From positions 13,840 through 77,839 of the forward strand of contig JAXMAZ010000034.1 of NCBI GenBank assembly GCA_046350115.1: 64,000 bases of DNA, given 5' to 3'. A program made the translations under genes and the position numbers. This DNA is from JAXMAZ01 sp046350115 (lineage in GTDB: Bacteria; Planctomycetota; Planctomycetia; Gemmatales; Gemmataceae). Shown in pieces: positions 52,904 to 61,275 of the stretch. The notes beneath the pieces were generated by a model that was given only the letters and a program-made list of their open reading frames with translations, made no database searches and had not been told where the DNA came from. The stretch's first letter is position 1. Every line of letters starts with the position of its first letter.

Positions 52904-54682
52904 TCAGCCACGGCTCGACTCCGGTGCGAAGGCGGGCGGGAAGTACCTCAGCACGGACGCCAGCGGCTTGGCCGCCACCTGGCCCAGCCCGCAGATGGAC
53001 GTTTGCTCCAGCGCCCGGTCCAGGTCACGGACGGCGGATTCCGCCTTGGCCCGGGCGTCGGCCGACCTCGGGCCGCGGGCCAGGGCGGTGCCGATCTCCA
53101 CCAGCTTGCCGCACCCGACCCGGCACGGGACGCACTTGCCGCACGTCTCGTTGCGGTAGAACTCGGTGGCGTTCACCGCCGCCGCCCCCAGGTCGGCCCC
53201 GGCGGCGTACACCGCCAGCCCGGCCCCGAGCGCCAGCCCGAGCTTGCGGTAGGCGTCGATGTCCAGTTCCACGTCGAGCAGGTCGGTCAGCGGCCCGGAC
53301 CCCCGCGACCCGGCGGCCGGCAGCATCCGCGGGACGAACCCGCCGGACGGCCCGCTGGGGGCGACGGCCAGCAGCGCGTCCGGTCCGCCGATCACCCCGC
53401 CGGCCAGGTCCAACAGCTCCCGCAGCGGCGCCCCGACCGGCACCTCGTACACCCCCGGCCGGGCCACGTCCCCGGACACCGAGAACAGCCGCCGCCCCTT
53501 GCCCGCCGGGCCGAGGGCGGCGTACCAGTTGACCGGCTTGTCCGCGTACAGGACGGTGTCCCGGACGATCCCGGGCACCCAGGCGAACGTCTCCACGTTG
53601 TTCACCAGGGTCGGCCGGTCGAACAGCCCGTTGGTGGCCAGCTCCGGCGGCCGGTTGCGGGGCTGCGCCCGGTTCCCCTGCATCGCCTCGATGAGCGCGC
53701 TCTGCTCCCCGCAGATGTACCCGCCGGGGCTGACGAACACGCTGACCGGGAACCGCGGCCCGCACACCCCGGCCGCCTCCGCCGCGGCGATGGCCGCCCG
53801 GACCGCGGCCGCCTGCTCGGGGTACTCGTGGCGGATGTAGACGTACCCGCGGGTGGCCCCGCAGGCGATCCCGGCCAGGATCACCCCTTCCACGACGAGG
53901 TGCGGCGCCCGGAGCAGGATCTCGCGGTCCTTGAACGTGCCCGGCTCGCTCTCGTCGGCGTTGCAGACGATGTACTTCACGTCCCCGGCGGCCTGGGCCA
54001 CGTCCTCCCACTTCTTGCCGGCCGGCGCCCCGGCCCCGCCCATCCCCCGCAGCCCGGACGCCTTCACCTTGGGGATGATGTCCAGCGCCTTGCGGGCCGT
54101 CTCCGGCGGGTCGAACTGGGTCATCAGGTCGAGCCGGGCGAGCTGGTCCTGGGCGACCGCGTAGGTCGGCCGGCCGGCGTAGATGTCCAGCGACCAGTCC
54201 GGGCACGGCCGGTCCGCGTCCCGGTCCGGCCGGGGCGGCGGCTTCCCGGTCAGGGCGGCCCGGACCGCTTCGATCACGGTGTCCGACGACCGGCCGAGGT
54301 AGAACGTCTCGTGCCCCTCGCCGTCGGCGGCGTGGTGGTGGACGCACGCCGCCCGGGCGCGGTCGCACCGGCCGAGGCACGACACCGGCCGGACCTCGAC
54401 CCGGTCGTCCCCGGCGAACGCCGCCCGCAGCCGGCCGACCAGCCGGTCCGCCCCGCGCAGGTGGCAGGTCAAATCCCGACACACGTCCACCGTGACCGGG
54501 GCCGGCGGGGTGCGGCGGAAGTGGGGGAAGAAGCTGGCCACCTCCTCCAGCCGGGAGATCGGCAGGTCGAGCCGGCCGGCCAGCTCCCGGAGGGTGGCGT
54601 CGGACAGCCAGCCGCGGGCGTGCTGGAGCCGCAACAGGGCGGCGGTGACGGTCGCCTCGGTCGGGTCCGCGGCCGGGTCCAT
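52904..54682 (-). CDS. NuoE-NuoF fusion: NADH-oxidising flavoprotein subunit
   Basis: This 592-residue protein has a NuoE-like N-terminal third, with a helical cap and a thioredoxin-fold [2Fe-2S] domain with CRDLTC and CLGRC cysteines. It is followed by the full NuoF module: FMN/NADH sites GMGGAGAPAGKKW and DESEPGTFKDRE, the SLBB-like region, and the C-terminal [4Fe-4S] site CGKCVPCR with a later Cys in SICGLGQ. Similar fusions occur in NAD-dependent formate dehydrogenases and bifurcating hydrogenases. It oxidises NADH (or reduces NAD+) and passes electrons to the neighbouring FeS subunits. I start at ATG 54682. No NuoA/H/J-N membrane subunits are in the window, so this is not a complex I operon. 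Confidence 0.93.
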   Translation of the reverse strand: MDPAADPTEATVTAALLRLQHARGWLSDATLRELAGRLDLPISRLEEVASFFPHFRRTPPAPVTVDVCRDLTCHLRGADRLVGRLRAAFAGDDRVEVRPVSCLGRCDRARAACVHHHAADGEGHETFYLGRSSDTVIEAVRAALTGKPPPRPDRDADRPCPDWSLDIYAGRPTYAVAQDQLARLDLMTQFDPPETARKALDIIPKVKASGLRGMGGAGAPAGKKWEDVAQAAGDVKYIVCNADESEPGTFKDREILLRAPHLVVEGVILAGIACGATRGYVYIRHEYPEQAAAVRAAIAAAEAAGVCGPRFPVSVFVSPGGYICGEQSALIEAMQGNRAQPRNRPPELATNGLFDRPTLVNNVETFAWVPGIVRDTVLYADKPVNWYAALGPAGKGRRLFSVSGDVARPGVYEVPVGAPLRELLDLAGGVIGGPDALLAVAPSGPSGGFVPRMLPAAGSRGSGPLTDLLDVELDIDAYRKLGLALGAGLAVYAAGADLGAAAVNATEFYRNETCGKCVPCRVGCGKLVEIGTALARGPRSADARAKAESAVRDLDRALEQTSICGLGQVAAKPLASVLRYFPPAFAPESSRG

Positions 54683-55080
54683 GTGGGCACTGCTGGAGGG
54701 TCGAAGGAGTTCGACAGTACGACCGCGCCGCGGCGATGTCAACTGAGGGCCGCCGGTTCCGGGCGAACGGCCGGCGTCAGCCGGCTGGTCCGGTCTCCCT
54801 GGTGTGAGCGAGCGATCAGACCCCGGGAGCCACCGGGGTGTCCTGGCACCCCCGGGTCATCCCTTCGGGGGGGTCCGGGGCGGACGGCGGTTATCGCCAG
54901 CCGCCGCCGCTGCGACGACGTTTCGGATCGGGAGGCTGCGGCCCCCGGCCCCCTCCCGAAGCGGAGGGGGAGGAATACCGGCCAACCGGGGCATTACCGC
55001 CGGCGGTTCCGTGCGGGCAGTTGCGTCCCCCGGCCGGGTGGGGTACGCTCCCCGCACCAACGTTTCTCCGGGGGCGGCAC
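54683..55080. other. Divergent intergenic region without a gene
   Basis: This 398-bp gap separates NuoEF (minus) from the pentahaem lipoprotein (plus), so promoters for both arms of the redox locus should lie here. It includes a partial copy of the CTCCCCCTCC palindrome near 54945-54975 (CCCTCCCGAAGCGGAGGGGG). I could not pick promoters with confidence. ORFs in this stretch have no family signal. Confidence 0.6.
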
Positions 55081-56409
55081 ATGCGGGCGGATCGAGCCGC
55101 GGTCGCGGCGGCGGTACTCCTGACCGCCGGCTGCGCCGACCCGCCCCCCGCCCCCGCAACCCCCTCGCCCGCCCCCCGGCTGATCGGGGCCGGGGGGTGT
55201 TCGGCCCGCGGGTGTCACGGCCGCCTGGAGCCGGACCCGGCCGGCCGCCGGTGGCCGACCGCGTTCACCGAGTGGGTCCGCTGGGACCGCCACGGGGCAG
55301 CATACCACACGCTCCGCGGCCCGCTGTCACAGACGATCATCGCCAAGCTGCGGGCCGGCGGATCGGCTTGGAACGACGCCCCCGACGAGCCGCGGTGTTT
55401 GGCGTGCCACGTCACCCCGGCCCTGGCCAACCTGTCAGATTCCCCCGGCGCCCTCCGCCTGCGGTACGACGGCGTCGGCTGCGAGGCGTGCCACACCGAC
55501 CCGGGCCGGGACACCGCCGACTGGATCGGCCCGCACCAGACCGGGTGGAAGGGTGGCAGGCTGGCCGAAAGCTATGTCCAGCACGGCATGCGGTGGCTCG
55601 GCGACGCCAAGCATCGGGCGGAGGCGTGTGTCGGCTGCCACGTCGGGGCGCCGGCGACGGGCGGCGTCCCGGCCCGGGAGGTGACGCACGACCTGATCGC
55701 GGCCGGCCACCCGCGGCTGTTCTTCGACTACCTGACCTTCCTCGACCGGCTACCGCCGCACTGGTCGGAGGATAAGCGCAACACGAAGGACGGCTCGCCG
55801 CGACCGGCTGAAACTTCGCTCGGAGCATGGTCCGCCGGACAGATGGCGGCGGCAAAGGCGGGGCTAGACCTGTACGCCGACCGGTGCAAGCGGGCGGCGG
55901 GTGGCGCCGCGGTGTGGCCGGAGTTGGCCGACCTGAGCTGTTTCGCCTGCCACCACGAGCTGGGGCAAAAGCCGGGCGACCGGGCGAACGTCTGGGACGG
56001 GACGCTCGGGCCGCGGCTGCCGGAGCCGCTCGTACGCGTCCTGGGCTGGCAGGACGACCCGCAGTATCGGAAGCTCGCAGCGACCGGGCTTGTGAGCCGA
56101 AACCGGGCCGGGCCGCTCGGCGACCTGGCCGCGTCGCTCAGCGGCCGACTGAACTCGCCACTGCAGCCCGAATTCGGAGCGCTGCGGGCCGTTCCGCGGG
56201 CGCTCGACTGGGATACGGCCGCCCAGATGTACTACGCTCTCCGGGCCGCGGATCGGGATAAGAAGGCGGCGGCCGGACCGCTCGAAGCGCTGGCCAAAAA
56301 ACTACGTCTGCCGCGCGGCCCCGACCTGGCGAACAGCCCGATTAACTACGACCCGGCGGCAGTACGAGATTTACTGGAGATGGCGTCCGAAGCAATCACC
56401 GGGCGCTAG
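55081..56409 (+). CDS. Pentahaem c-type cytochrome lipoprotein
   Basis: In this 442-residue protein the N-terminus (RAAVAAAVLLTAGC) ends in a lipobox with Cys at about residue 18, so it is probably lipid-anchored. It has five haem sites: CSARGCH (CX4CH), CLACH, CEACH, CVGCH and CFACHH. LIAAGHPRLFFDYLTFL with HW lies between sites 4 and 5, as in the two pentahaem proteins of the 32-35 kb operon. It starts at ATG 55081. It is followed by the membrane cytochrome-b-like gene and the decahaem gene on the same strand. Expected role: electron acceptor or carrier outside the cytoplasmic membrane. Confidence 0.9.
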   Translation: MRADRAAVAAAVLLTAGCADPPPAPATPSPAPRLIGAGGCSARGCHGRLEPDPAGRRWPTAFTEWVRWDRHGAAYHTLRGPLSQTIIAKLRAGGSAWNDAPDEPRCLACHVTPALANLSDSPGALRLRYDGVGCEACHTDPGRDTADWIGPHQTGWKGGRLAESYVQHGMRWLGDAKHRAEACVGCHVGAPATGGVPAREVTHDLIAAGHPRLFFDYLTFLDRLPPHWSEDKRNTKDGSPRPAETSLGAWSAGQMAAAKAGLDLYADRCKRAAGGAAVWPELADLSCFACHHELGQKPGDRANVWDGTLGPRLPEPLVRVLGWQDDPQYRKLAATGLVSRNRAGPLGDLAASLSGRLNSPLQPEFGALRAVPRALDWDTAAQMYYALRAADRDKKAAAGPLEALAKKLRLPRGPDLANSPINYDPAAVRDLLEMASEAITGR

Positions 56410-56419
56410 AACGAGAAGG

Positions 56420-56463
56420 GTTAGCGGGGACGCCACCGGCGTCCCGCGGACCGGCCCGCTAAC
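56420..56463. repeat. Small palindrome, GTTAGCGGGGACGCC family
   Basis: GTTAGCGGGGACGCCACC is followed by GGCGTCCC and closes with CCCGCTAAC. It matches the elements at 43038 and 61146. It lies just after the pentahaem gene and may form a terminator or an mRNA-stabilising hairpin. Confidence 0.75.
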
Positions 56464-56484
56464 CGGTCGGTAAAGGGGTTCCCC

Positions 56485-57342
56485 GTGCTCGTGTTCGGCC
56501 GCAACCGGTTCGCCGCCCACGCCCGCTGGGCGGCGCTCGCCGCCGGGCTGACGGCTGGCGCCGTCGGCTGGTACGCGGTCGAAGCAAGCACTACCCGCAC
56601 CCTGCCCGGCGGCGGCACCCGCATCGGCCTGATCCTCGGCACGGTCGGCGCCGTCATCATCCTGTTCGAGCTGCTGCTCTGGCCGCGGAAGCGGCTGCTG
56701 CGGTCCCGCACCCGGCCGTGGGGGCGGACGCAAACCTGGATGAAGGCCCACGTCTGGCTCGGGCTGGCGTGCGTCCCGGTGGCCGTCCTGCACGCCGGGT
56801 TCCGGCTCGGCGGGCCGCTCCCGGCCGTGCTGATGCTGGTGTTCGCCCTGGTCATCGTCAGCGGGGTGTGGGGGCTGGTCCTGCAACACGTCATCCCCCG
56901 GCGGCTGCTGGAGGTGGTGACGGAGGAGGTGCCGGCGGCCGAGATCGACCGGGTGGTGGCCGCCCACACCGCCGGGTTCGCCCGCCGGCTGGCCGTCGCC
57001 CGCGGGGAGTTCGGCGGGGAGGCGGTGGCCGGGGCCGAACGGGTGCGGGAGGCGTTCGAGAAGTCCGCCCGGCCGTACCTGACCGGGGCGGAGCGGCCGG
57101 CCGGGCTGCGGGTGGCGGACCGGGCCGCCCGGTGGTTCGCCGAGTTGTCCGCCGCCACCCCGGCCGACGCCCACCCGCTGGTGGCCGAGCTGGAGCAGTT
57201 GTGCAGGCTCCGCCGGCAGCTCGGCGCCCAGGCCCGGCTGCACTGGTGGCTGCACAACTGGGTGTGGGTGCATCTGCCGCTGTCGGTGGTCCTGGTCGGG
57301 CTGCTGGCGGCGCACATCTACACCGCGCTGCGGTACATCTGA
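56485..57342 (+). CDS. Membrane protein, cytochrome-b/ferric-reductase-like (putative haem b)
   Basis: This 285-residue protein has about five membrane helices (about 14-32, 48-66, 90-106, 112-130 and 260-282) and a charged cytosolic domain between the last two. Histidines sit in or near the helices in cytochrome-b-like spacing: AHVWLGLACVPVAVLHAGF, LHWWLHNWVWVHL and AAHIYTALRYI. This pattern suits haem b ligation, as in cytochrome b561 or ferric-reductase transmembrane domains. It could carry electrons across the membrane between the cytosolic FeS module and the exported multihaem cytochromes on either side. I start at GTG 56485, preceded by AAGGGG. The family was not matched exactly. Confidence 0.7.
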   Translation: MLVFGRNRFAAHARWAALAAGLTAGAVGWYAVEASTTRTLPGGGTRIGLILGTVGAVIILFELLLWPRKRLLRSRTRPWGRTQTWMKAHVWLGLACVPVAVLHAGFRLGGPLPAVLMLVFALVIVSGVWGLVLQHVIPRRLLEVVTEEVPAAEIDRVVAAHTAGFARRLAVARGEFGGEAVAGAERVREAFEKSARPYLTGAERPAGLRVADRAARWFAELSAATPADAHPLVAELEQLCRLRRQLGAQARLHWWLHNWVWVHLPLSVVLVGLLAAHIYTALRYI

Positions 57343-57376
57343 GCGGGTGTTTTGAACCCCGTCGGGGCCGCTTCGT

Positions 57377-57525
57377 GTAGGGTGCGTGGAGGAGGCGTTG
57401 CGACGAAACGCACCGCGAACGGCAATGGCCGTCGTCTCGCCCCGGCGAACTGACCGACGGCCGCCGAGCGTCGTCGCGGGGTGAAGCCTCACCGGTGCGT
57501 TTCGCAGAGCCTCAACGCACCCTAC
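57377..57525. repeat. Intergenic palindrome, GTAGGGTGCG family
   Basis: GTAGGGTGCGTGGAGG on the left and CTCAACGCACCCTAC on the right bracket 149 bases. Internal hairpins form on GACGAAACGCACCG and CGGTGCGTTTCG. It lies between the membrane protein and the decahaem cytochrome gene, and accounts for most of the gap 57343-57577. Confidence 0.85.
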
Positions 57526-57577
57526 GAAGAACGGCCGGCTGTCGTTTCGAGACACCCACTGACCCCCGGGGCCGCCG

Positions 57578-59152
57578 ATGCTGCCGCAGACGAGCAAGGA
57601 GAAGTCGGCCCGGGCGGACTGGGGATACCACGCCCGGCGGTCCGGGCTGGCTCGCACCCGGCGGTGGCTGTGGCTGGCGGCGGCGGTGTTGCTGGCCGGC
57701 CCGCTGGCGGCGCTGACCGTGGCCGCGATGACCTCCGGCCAGCCGCAACAGCAATTGGCGGTGGCTGCTTCCCGCGGCCCGCTCGCCTCGCCGCACGCCG
57801 CCTGGGAGTCCCAGTGCGAGGCGTGCCACGTCCCGTTCTCCCCGATCGGCTCGGACCGCTGGTTCGACAAGCTGACCGGCCGGACGGCTGGCGTGAGCGC
57901 GGTGGCGACGAAATGCGAAAGCTGTCACACCGCCCCGGCCCACCACCCGGCGGTGGTCCCGGGCCAGGCGGCCGGGTGTGCCGACTGTCACCGCGACCAC
58001 CAGGGCCGCGACCACTCGCTCACCCGGCTGGCGGACGCCGCCTGCGTCCGCTGCCACGCCGACCCGAAAGCGCTCGCCTCGGCCGGGTCGATCACCGGGT
58101 TCGGGTCGCCGGACGGGCACCCGGAGTTCGCCGCGTTGGACGCCGCCCCGAACCGGACGCTCAAGTTCAGCCACGCCACCCACCTGGCCCCGAGCCTGGG
58201 GCGGGCGGCCGGATACACGTTCGCGGACATCGGGACGGCGGATCGGGAACGGTACATGGCCCTGCTCGGGGCCGCGAGTCCGCAGTCCCCGGTGGAACTG
58301 ACCTGTGCCGCCTGCCACCAGTTGGACGCCGCCCGCACGGACGGCGCCCCCGGCCCCAAGTCGAAGGTCGAGCGGTTCGCCGAGCTGACCCGGCCGGCCC
58401 TGGCCGGGCTGCCGGCCGAGCCGCTCCAGCCGGTGCGGGCCGCCGGGGCGACATTCCTGCCGGTCAACTTCGAGGCCCACTGCCAGGCGTGTCACCCGCT
58501 CACCTTCGACCCGGCCCTGCCCGACCGGTCCGCCCCACACCGGGCGACGGTGGACGAACTCGATCGGTTCTTGCGAGAGGTTTACGCCGACCGGTTCGTG
58601 AGGGGCGAGATGAAGAAGCAGCCGACCCCGGACCGCGGCTCGGGCCGGCTCGACCCCCGGCCGGAGGCGACCGAGGCCGCCCGCGGGACGATCACCGCGG
58701 CCATCGAGCAGGCCAAGCAGACGCTGTTACTCGGACGCCGGACGTGCCTGGAGTGCCACTTCGCCGACTCGAAGCCGCCGGCCGCCGGCGACCCGCGATT
58801 GCCGGCCGCCCTGGTCCGCACCACGGTCCGGCCACTCTGGCTGCCGAAGGGGCGGTTCGATCACACCGCCCACCGGGCGATGGACTGCCGCGGCTGCCAC
58901 CCCGGGGCGTACCGGGACAAGCCATCGGAAGAGAAAGCAGCGGCCGGCGAATACCAGCACCGTCCAGACCTGCCGACGGTCGAGTCCTGCCGGACGTGTC
59001 ACTCCCCGTCCGGCGGGGTGCGGCACGGCTGCACCGACTGCCACTCGTACCACCACGCCGACCGCCGGCTCCAGGGCCGCGGGGCACCAGCCCGCACGCC
59101 GGCCGCCCCGTTCCCCGATGCGGACGGGTGGCTCCGCGGCCGGCGCCCGTAG
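57578..59152 (+). CDS. Decahaem c-type cytochrome (cytochrome c3-like)
   Basis: This 524-residue protein has one N-terminal membrane helix (RRWLWLAAAVLLAGPLAALTVAA preceded by Arg), probably an anchor. It has ten haem sites: CEACH, CESCH, CADCH, CVRCH, CAACH, CQACH, CLECH, CRGCH, CRTCH and CTDCH. Many extra histidines (HHPAVV, HRDHQGRDH, FSHATH, FDHTAHR) suit bis-His ligation as in cytochrome c3-type proteins. It starts at ATG 57578. As the last gene of the plus-strand redox arm it may receive electrons from the cytochrome-b-like protein. The terminal acceptor is unknown. Confidence 0.9.
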   Translation: MLPQTSKEKSARADWGYHARRSGLARTRRWLWLAAAVLLAGPLAALTVAAMTSGQPQQQLAVAASRGPLASPHAAWESQCEACHVPFSPIGSDRWFDKLTGRTAGVSAVATKCESCHTAPAHHPAVVPGQAAGCADCHRDHQGRDHSLTRLADAACVRCHADPKALASAGSITGFGSPDGHPEFAALDAAPNRTLKFSHATHLAPSLGRAAGYTFADIGTADRERYMALLGAASPQSPVELTCAACHQLDAARTDGAPGPKSKVERFAELTRPALAGLPAEPLQPVRAAGATFLPVNFEAHCQACHPLTFDPALPDRSAPHRATVDELDRFLREVYADRFVRGEMKKQPTPDRGSGRLDPRPEATEAARGTITAAIEQAKQTLLLGRRTCLECHFADSKPPAAGDPRLPAALVRTTVRPLWLPKGRFDHTAHRAMDCRGCHPGAYRDKPSEEKAAAGEYQHRPDLPTVESCRTCHSPSGGVRHGCTDCHSYHHADRRLQGRGAPARTPAAPFPDADGWLRGRRP

Positions 59153-59154
59153 CC

Positions 59155-59622
59155 CTACGACCGGCCGAACGTGACGACGAACTCCCGGTCCAGCCGCTGC
59201 CGGACCGCCACCCGGTCGGCCGGCTTGACCCGCGGGGCCACGTACTCGATCACGTTCCGGGCCGCCACCTCCCGGTCCGACCCGCCCGGGAAGTGACGGC
59301 GGAGCACCGCCAGACACTGCGGCTCCTCCCGGTTCATCCGCAGGAACTCGTCGGCCACCGTCATCAGGTCCGCCCGGCCGGCGATCAGCTCGTCGACCAG
59401 CCACTCCTTGTGGTGCATCCGGGCCACCACCGCGTCCAGCTTGGCGGCCAGCCGGCGGTGCGCCTCACGGGTCTCCGGGTCCGGGGCCACCGCCGCCGGG
59501 TCCGGCTCACACCCGTCGCCCTCGCGGGCCGACCGGGCGGCCGGGTCGGCGGTCAGGATGGCGAACACGGCGGCGGCCACCGCGGGAACGGTCAGCCAGC
59601 GAACGGAAACGGGGAACCTCAT
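59155..59622 (-). CDS. Secreted hypothetical protein
   Basis: This is a 155-residue protein with a hydrophobic signal (VRWLTVPAVAAAVFAILTA). The mature part is helical and charged (ETREAHRRLAAKLDAVVARM, DELIAGRADLMTVADEFLRM, RNVIEYVAPRV). A pattern of this kind is seen in planctomycete proteins of unknown role often found beside sigma factors or cytochromes. No cofactor motif is present; one Cys lies in EPQCLAVL. It is convergent with the decahaem gene, with 2 bp between the stops. Confidence 0.65.
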   Translation of the reverse strand: MRFPVSVRWLTVPAVAAAVFAILTADPAARSAREGDGCEPDPAAVAPDPETREAHRRLAAKLDAVVARMHHKEWLVDELIAGRADLMTVADEFLRMNREEPQCLAVLRRHFPGGSDREVAARNVIEYVAPRVKPADRVAVRQRLDREFVVTFGRS

Positions 59623-60083
59623 CAGTCACAGACTCCAGGGGCGAACGGCCGCAGACGCCGGGCGCGGCGGGCCGTCGGCTGGTGGGGGCGGACCGCGGGG
59701 CGGGTGGCCCACGTCCGACGCGGGCGGCGGTCCGGTGATCGGGCCAAACTCCAGCCGGGCCGGGGCGGCCGGACCGACGAGGCTCTGGCTCGGGAACGGA
59801 GGGGGATCCGTTCGATCGGCCCACGGGAACCGTCCGGGTTCCGAAGGCCGGTATGGGGGGCGGGCGTCGTCCTGACACCGTATTCATACTGCAAACCCGG
59901 AGCCGATGCCGCGAAGATCCTGCCCCTTCACCGCAACCGCTTCCGGAAAAAGGACATAAAAACATCCCAGTGGCACCCGGACACGTTCTGGGTTGCCTTG
60001 CGGATGTGCAAAGTCACTCATTGTGTGCTGCTTTCGACCAGACCGTCGGGGTGTACAACAGGAGGCACCTGTTGGGAGACGCG
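59623..60083. other. Divergent intergenic region without a gene
   Basis: This 461-bp gap lies between the hypothetical gene and the permease. The right part (about 59880-60060) is less GC-rich than its surroundings (GACATAAAAACATCCC, GTATTCATACTGC) and is the likely promoter zone for the permease. No palindromic repeat, RNA gene or family-like ORF was found. Confidence 0.5.
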
Positions 60084-61151
60084 ATGGCCGCTCCGATCGA
60101 ACCCGGACCGCCCGCCCGATTGGCCCGGCCCGGGGCTTTGCGAGATGCCGCCCACTGGGTGTTGATCGCCGCCGGGGCGTGGTGGCTGCTGGGCGAGCTG
60201 GCCGGGGTGCTCCGGCCGCTGCTGCTGGCCGCCTTCCTCGGGTACGTGCTGATGCCGTACTACACCCGGCTGCGGCACCACCTGCCGGCCCCGGTGGCGA
60301 TCACCCTGGTGGCCGGGGCGACGACGGCCGTGCTGGTCGGGCTGACGTGGGCGGTGTACGCCAGCCTGCTCGGGCTGACGGACGAGCTGCCGGCCGTCCG
60401 CGGGCGGGTGTCCGAGGTGGCGGCCGAGGCCCGGCGGTGGGCGGCCGGCGTCCCGTACTTCGGCGGCACCGCCCAGGACACCCTGGCGGCGGCCGAGGAG
60501 CAGGCGGCGGTCTGGCTGCCGCGGGCGGCCGGGCGGACGGTGAACGTGGCCGCCGGGGCGCTGCTGGAGGCGGCCGCCGCCGGCCTGTACCTGCTGTTCC
60601 TGATGCTGGAGAGCCGGCAGTTCCCGGCCCGGGTGCGGGCCGCCTACCCGGCCGACCGGGCCGAGCACATCCTGGCCGTGTTCGGCCGGATCAACGCGGC
60701 GATCATCAGCTACCTGAAGGCGAAGGTGCTGTCCAGCCTGGCGCTGGCGGCGCCGGCCGGGCTGGTGCTGGCCGCCTGCGGGGTGCGGTTCGCCCTGTTG
60801 TGGGCGGTGCTGACGTTCCTGTGCAACTTCATCCCCTACGTCGGCAGCGTGGTCGCGTACTCGCTGCCGGTCGGGTTCGCGGCGGTGCAACTCGGGGTCG
60901 GCGGGTGGTGGTTCGCGGTGGCCGGCCTGCTGCTCGGGATCCATGTGGCCAGCGCGTCGATGGTCGAGCCGCTGATCCTCGGACGGGTGACCGGGCTGAG
61001 TCCGGTGGTGATCCTGGCCGCGCTGTCGGTGTGGGGGCTGCTGTGGGGGCTGCCGGGCATGTTCCTGGCGGTGCCGCTGACGGTGGTGCTGAAGCTGGTG
61101 TTCGAGAACATCAAGGCGACAAGGCCGGCCGCCCGGCTGCTGGGCGGTTAG
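60084..61151 (+). CDS. AI-2E family transporter (permease)
   Basis: This 355-residue membrane protein has the usual AI-2E/PerM layout. A first pair of helices (WVLIAAGAWWLLGELAGVL and LLLAAFLGYVLMPYY) precedes a helix ITLVAGATTAVLVGLTWAVY and an amphipathic soluble stretch (residues about 105-160). A block of helices with YLKAKVLSSLALAAPAG and FLCNFIPYVGSVV follows. The family exports small molecules or ions; AI-2 transport is shown for few members. ATG 60084 has GGGAG 6 bases upstream. A hairpin overlaps its stop codon. Confidence 0.9.
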   Translation: MAAPIEPGPPARLARPGALRDAAHWVLIAAGAWWLLGELAGVLRPLLLAAFLGYVLMPYYTRLRHHLPAPVAITLVAGATTAVLVGLTWAVYASLLGLTDELPAVRGRVSEVAAEARRWAAGVPYFGGTAQDTLAAAEEQAAVWLPRAAGRTVNVAAGALLEAAAAGLYLLFLMLESRQFPARVRAAYPADRAEHILAVFGRINAAIISYLKAKVLSSLALAAPAGLVLAACGVRFALLWAVLTFLCNFIPYVGSVVAYSLPVGFAAVQLGVGGWWFAVAGLLLGIHVASASMVEPLILGRVTGLSPVVILAALSVWGLLWGLPGMFLAVPLTVVLKLVFENIKATRPAARLLGG

Positions 61152-61176
61152 CGGGGACGCCGACGTCCCCGCTAAC
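61146..61176. repeat. Hairpin, GGTTAGCGGGGACG family, overlapping a stop codon
   Basis: GGTTAGCGGGGACG pairs with CGTCCCCGCTAACC around a 3-4 base centre. The TAG stop of the permease is inside the left arm. It shares sequence with 43038 and 56420. It is probably terminator-like, though there is no U tract. Confidence 0.65.
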
Positions 61177-61275
61177 CCCCTTCTGATATCGGTCCTGGTA
61201 TGGGTTTTCGCAGGACGCCCGGCCGGGCGTCGCTATGTCAACCCCGCCCGCCTGCCCCGAACCCCGGTGCCGATC

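Noticed and set aside
49417..54682. A complex I (nuo) operon
   Set aside because: Only NuoE/F-like and NuoG-like N-terminal modules are present, with no NuoB/C/D/I or membrane pump subunits, and the NuoG-like protein ends in CNB domains.
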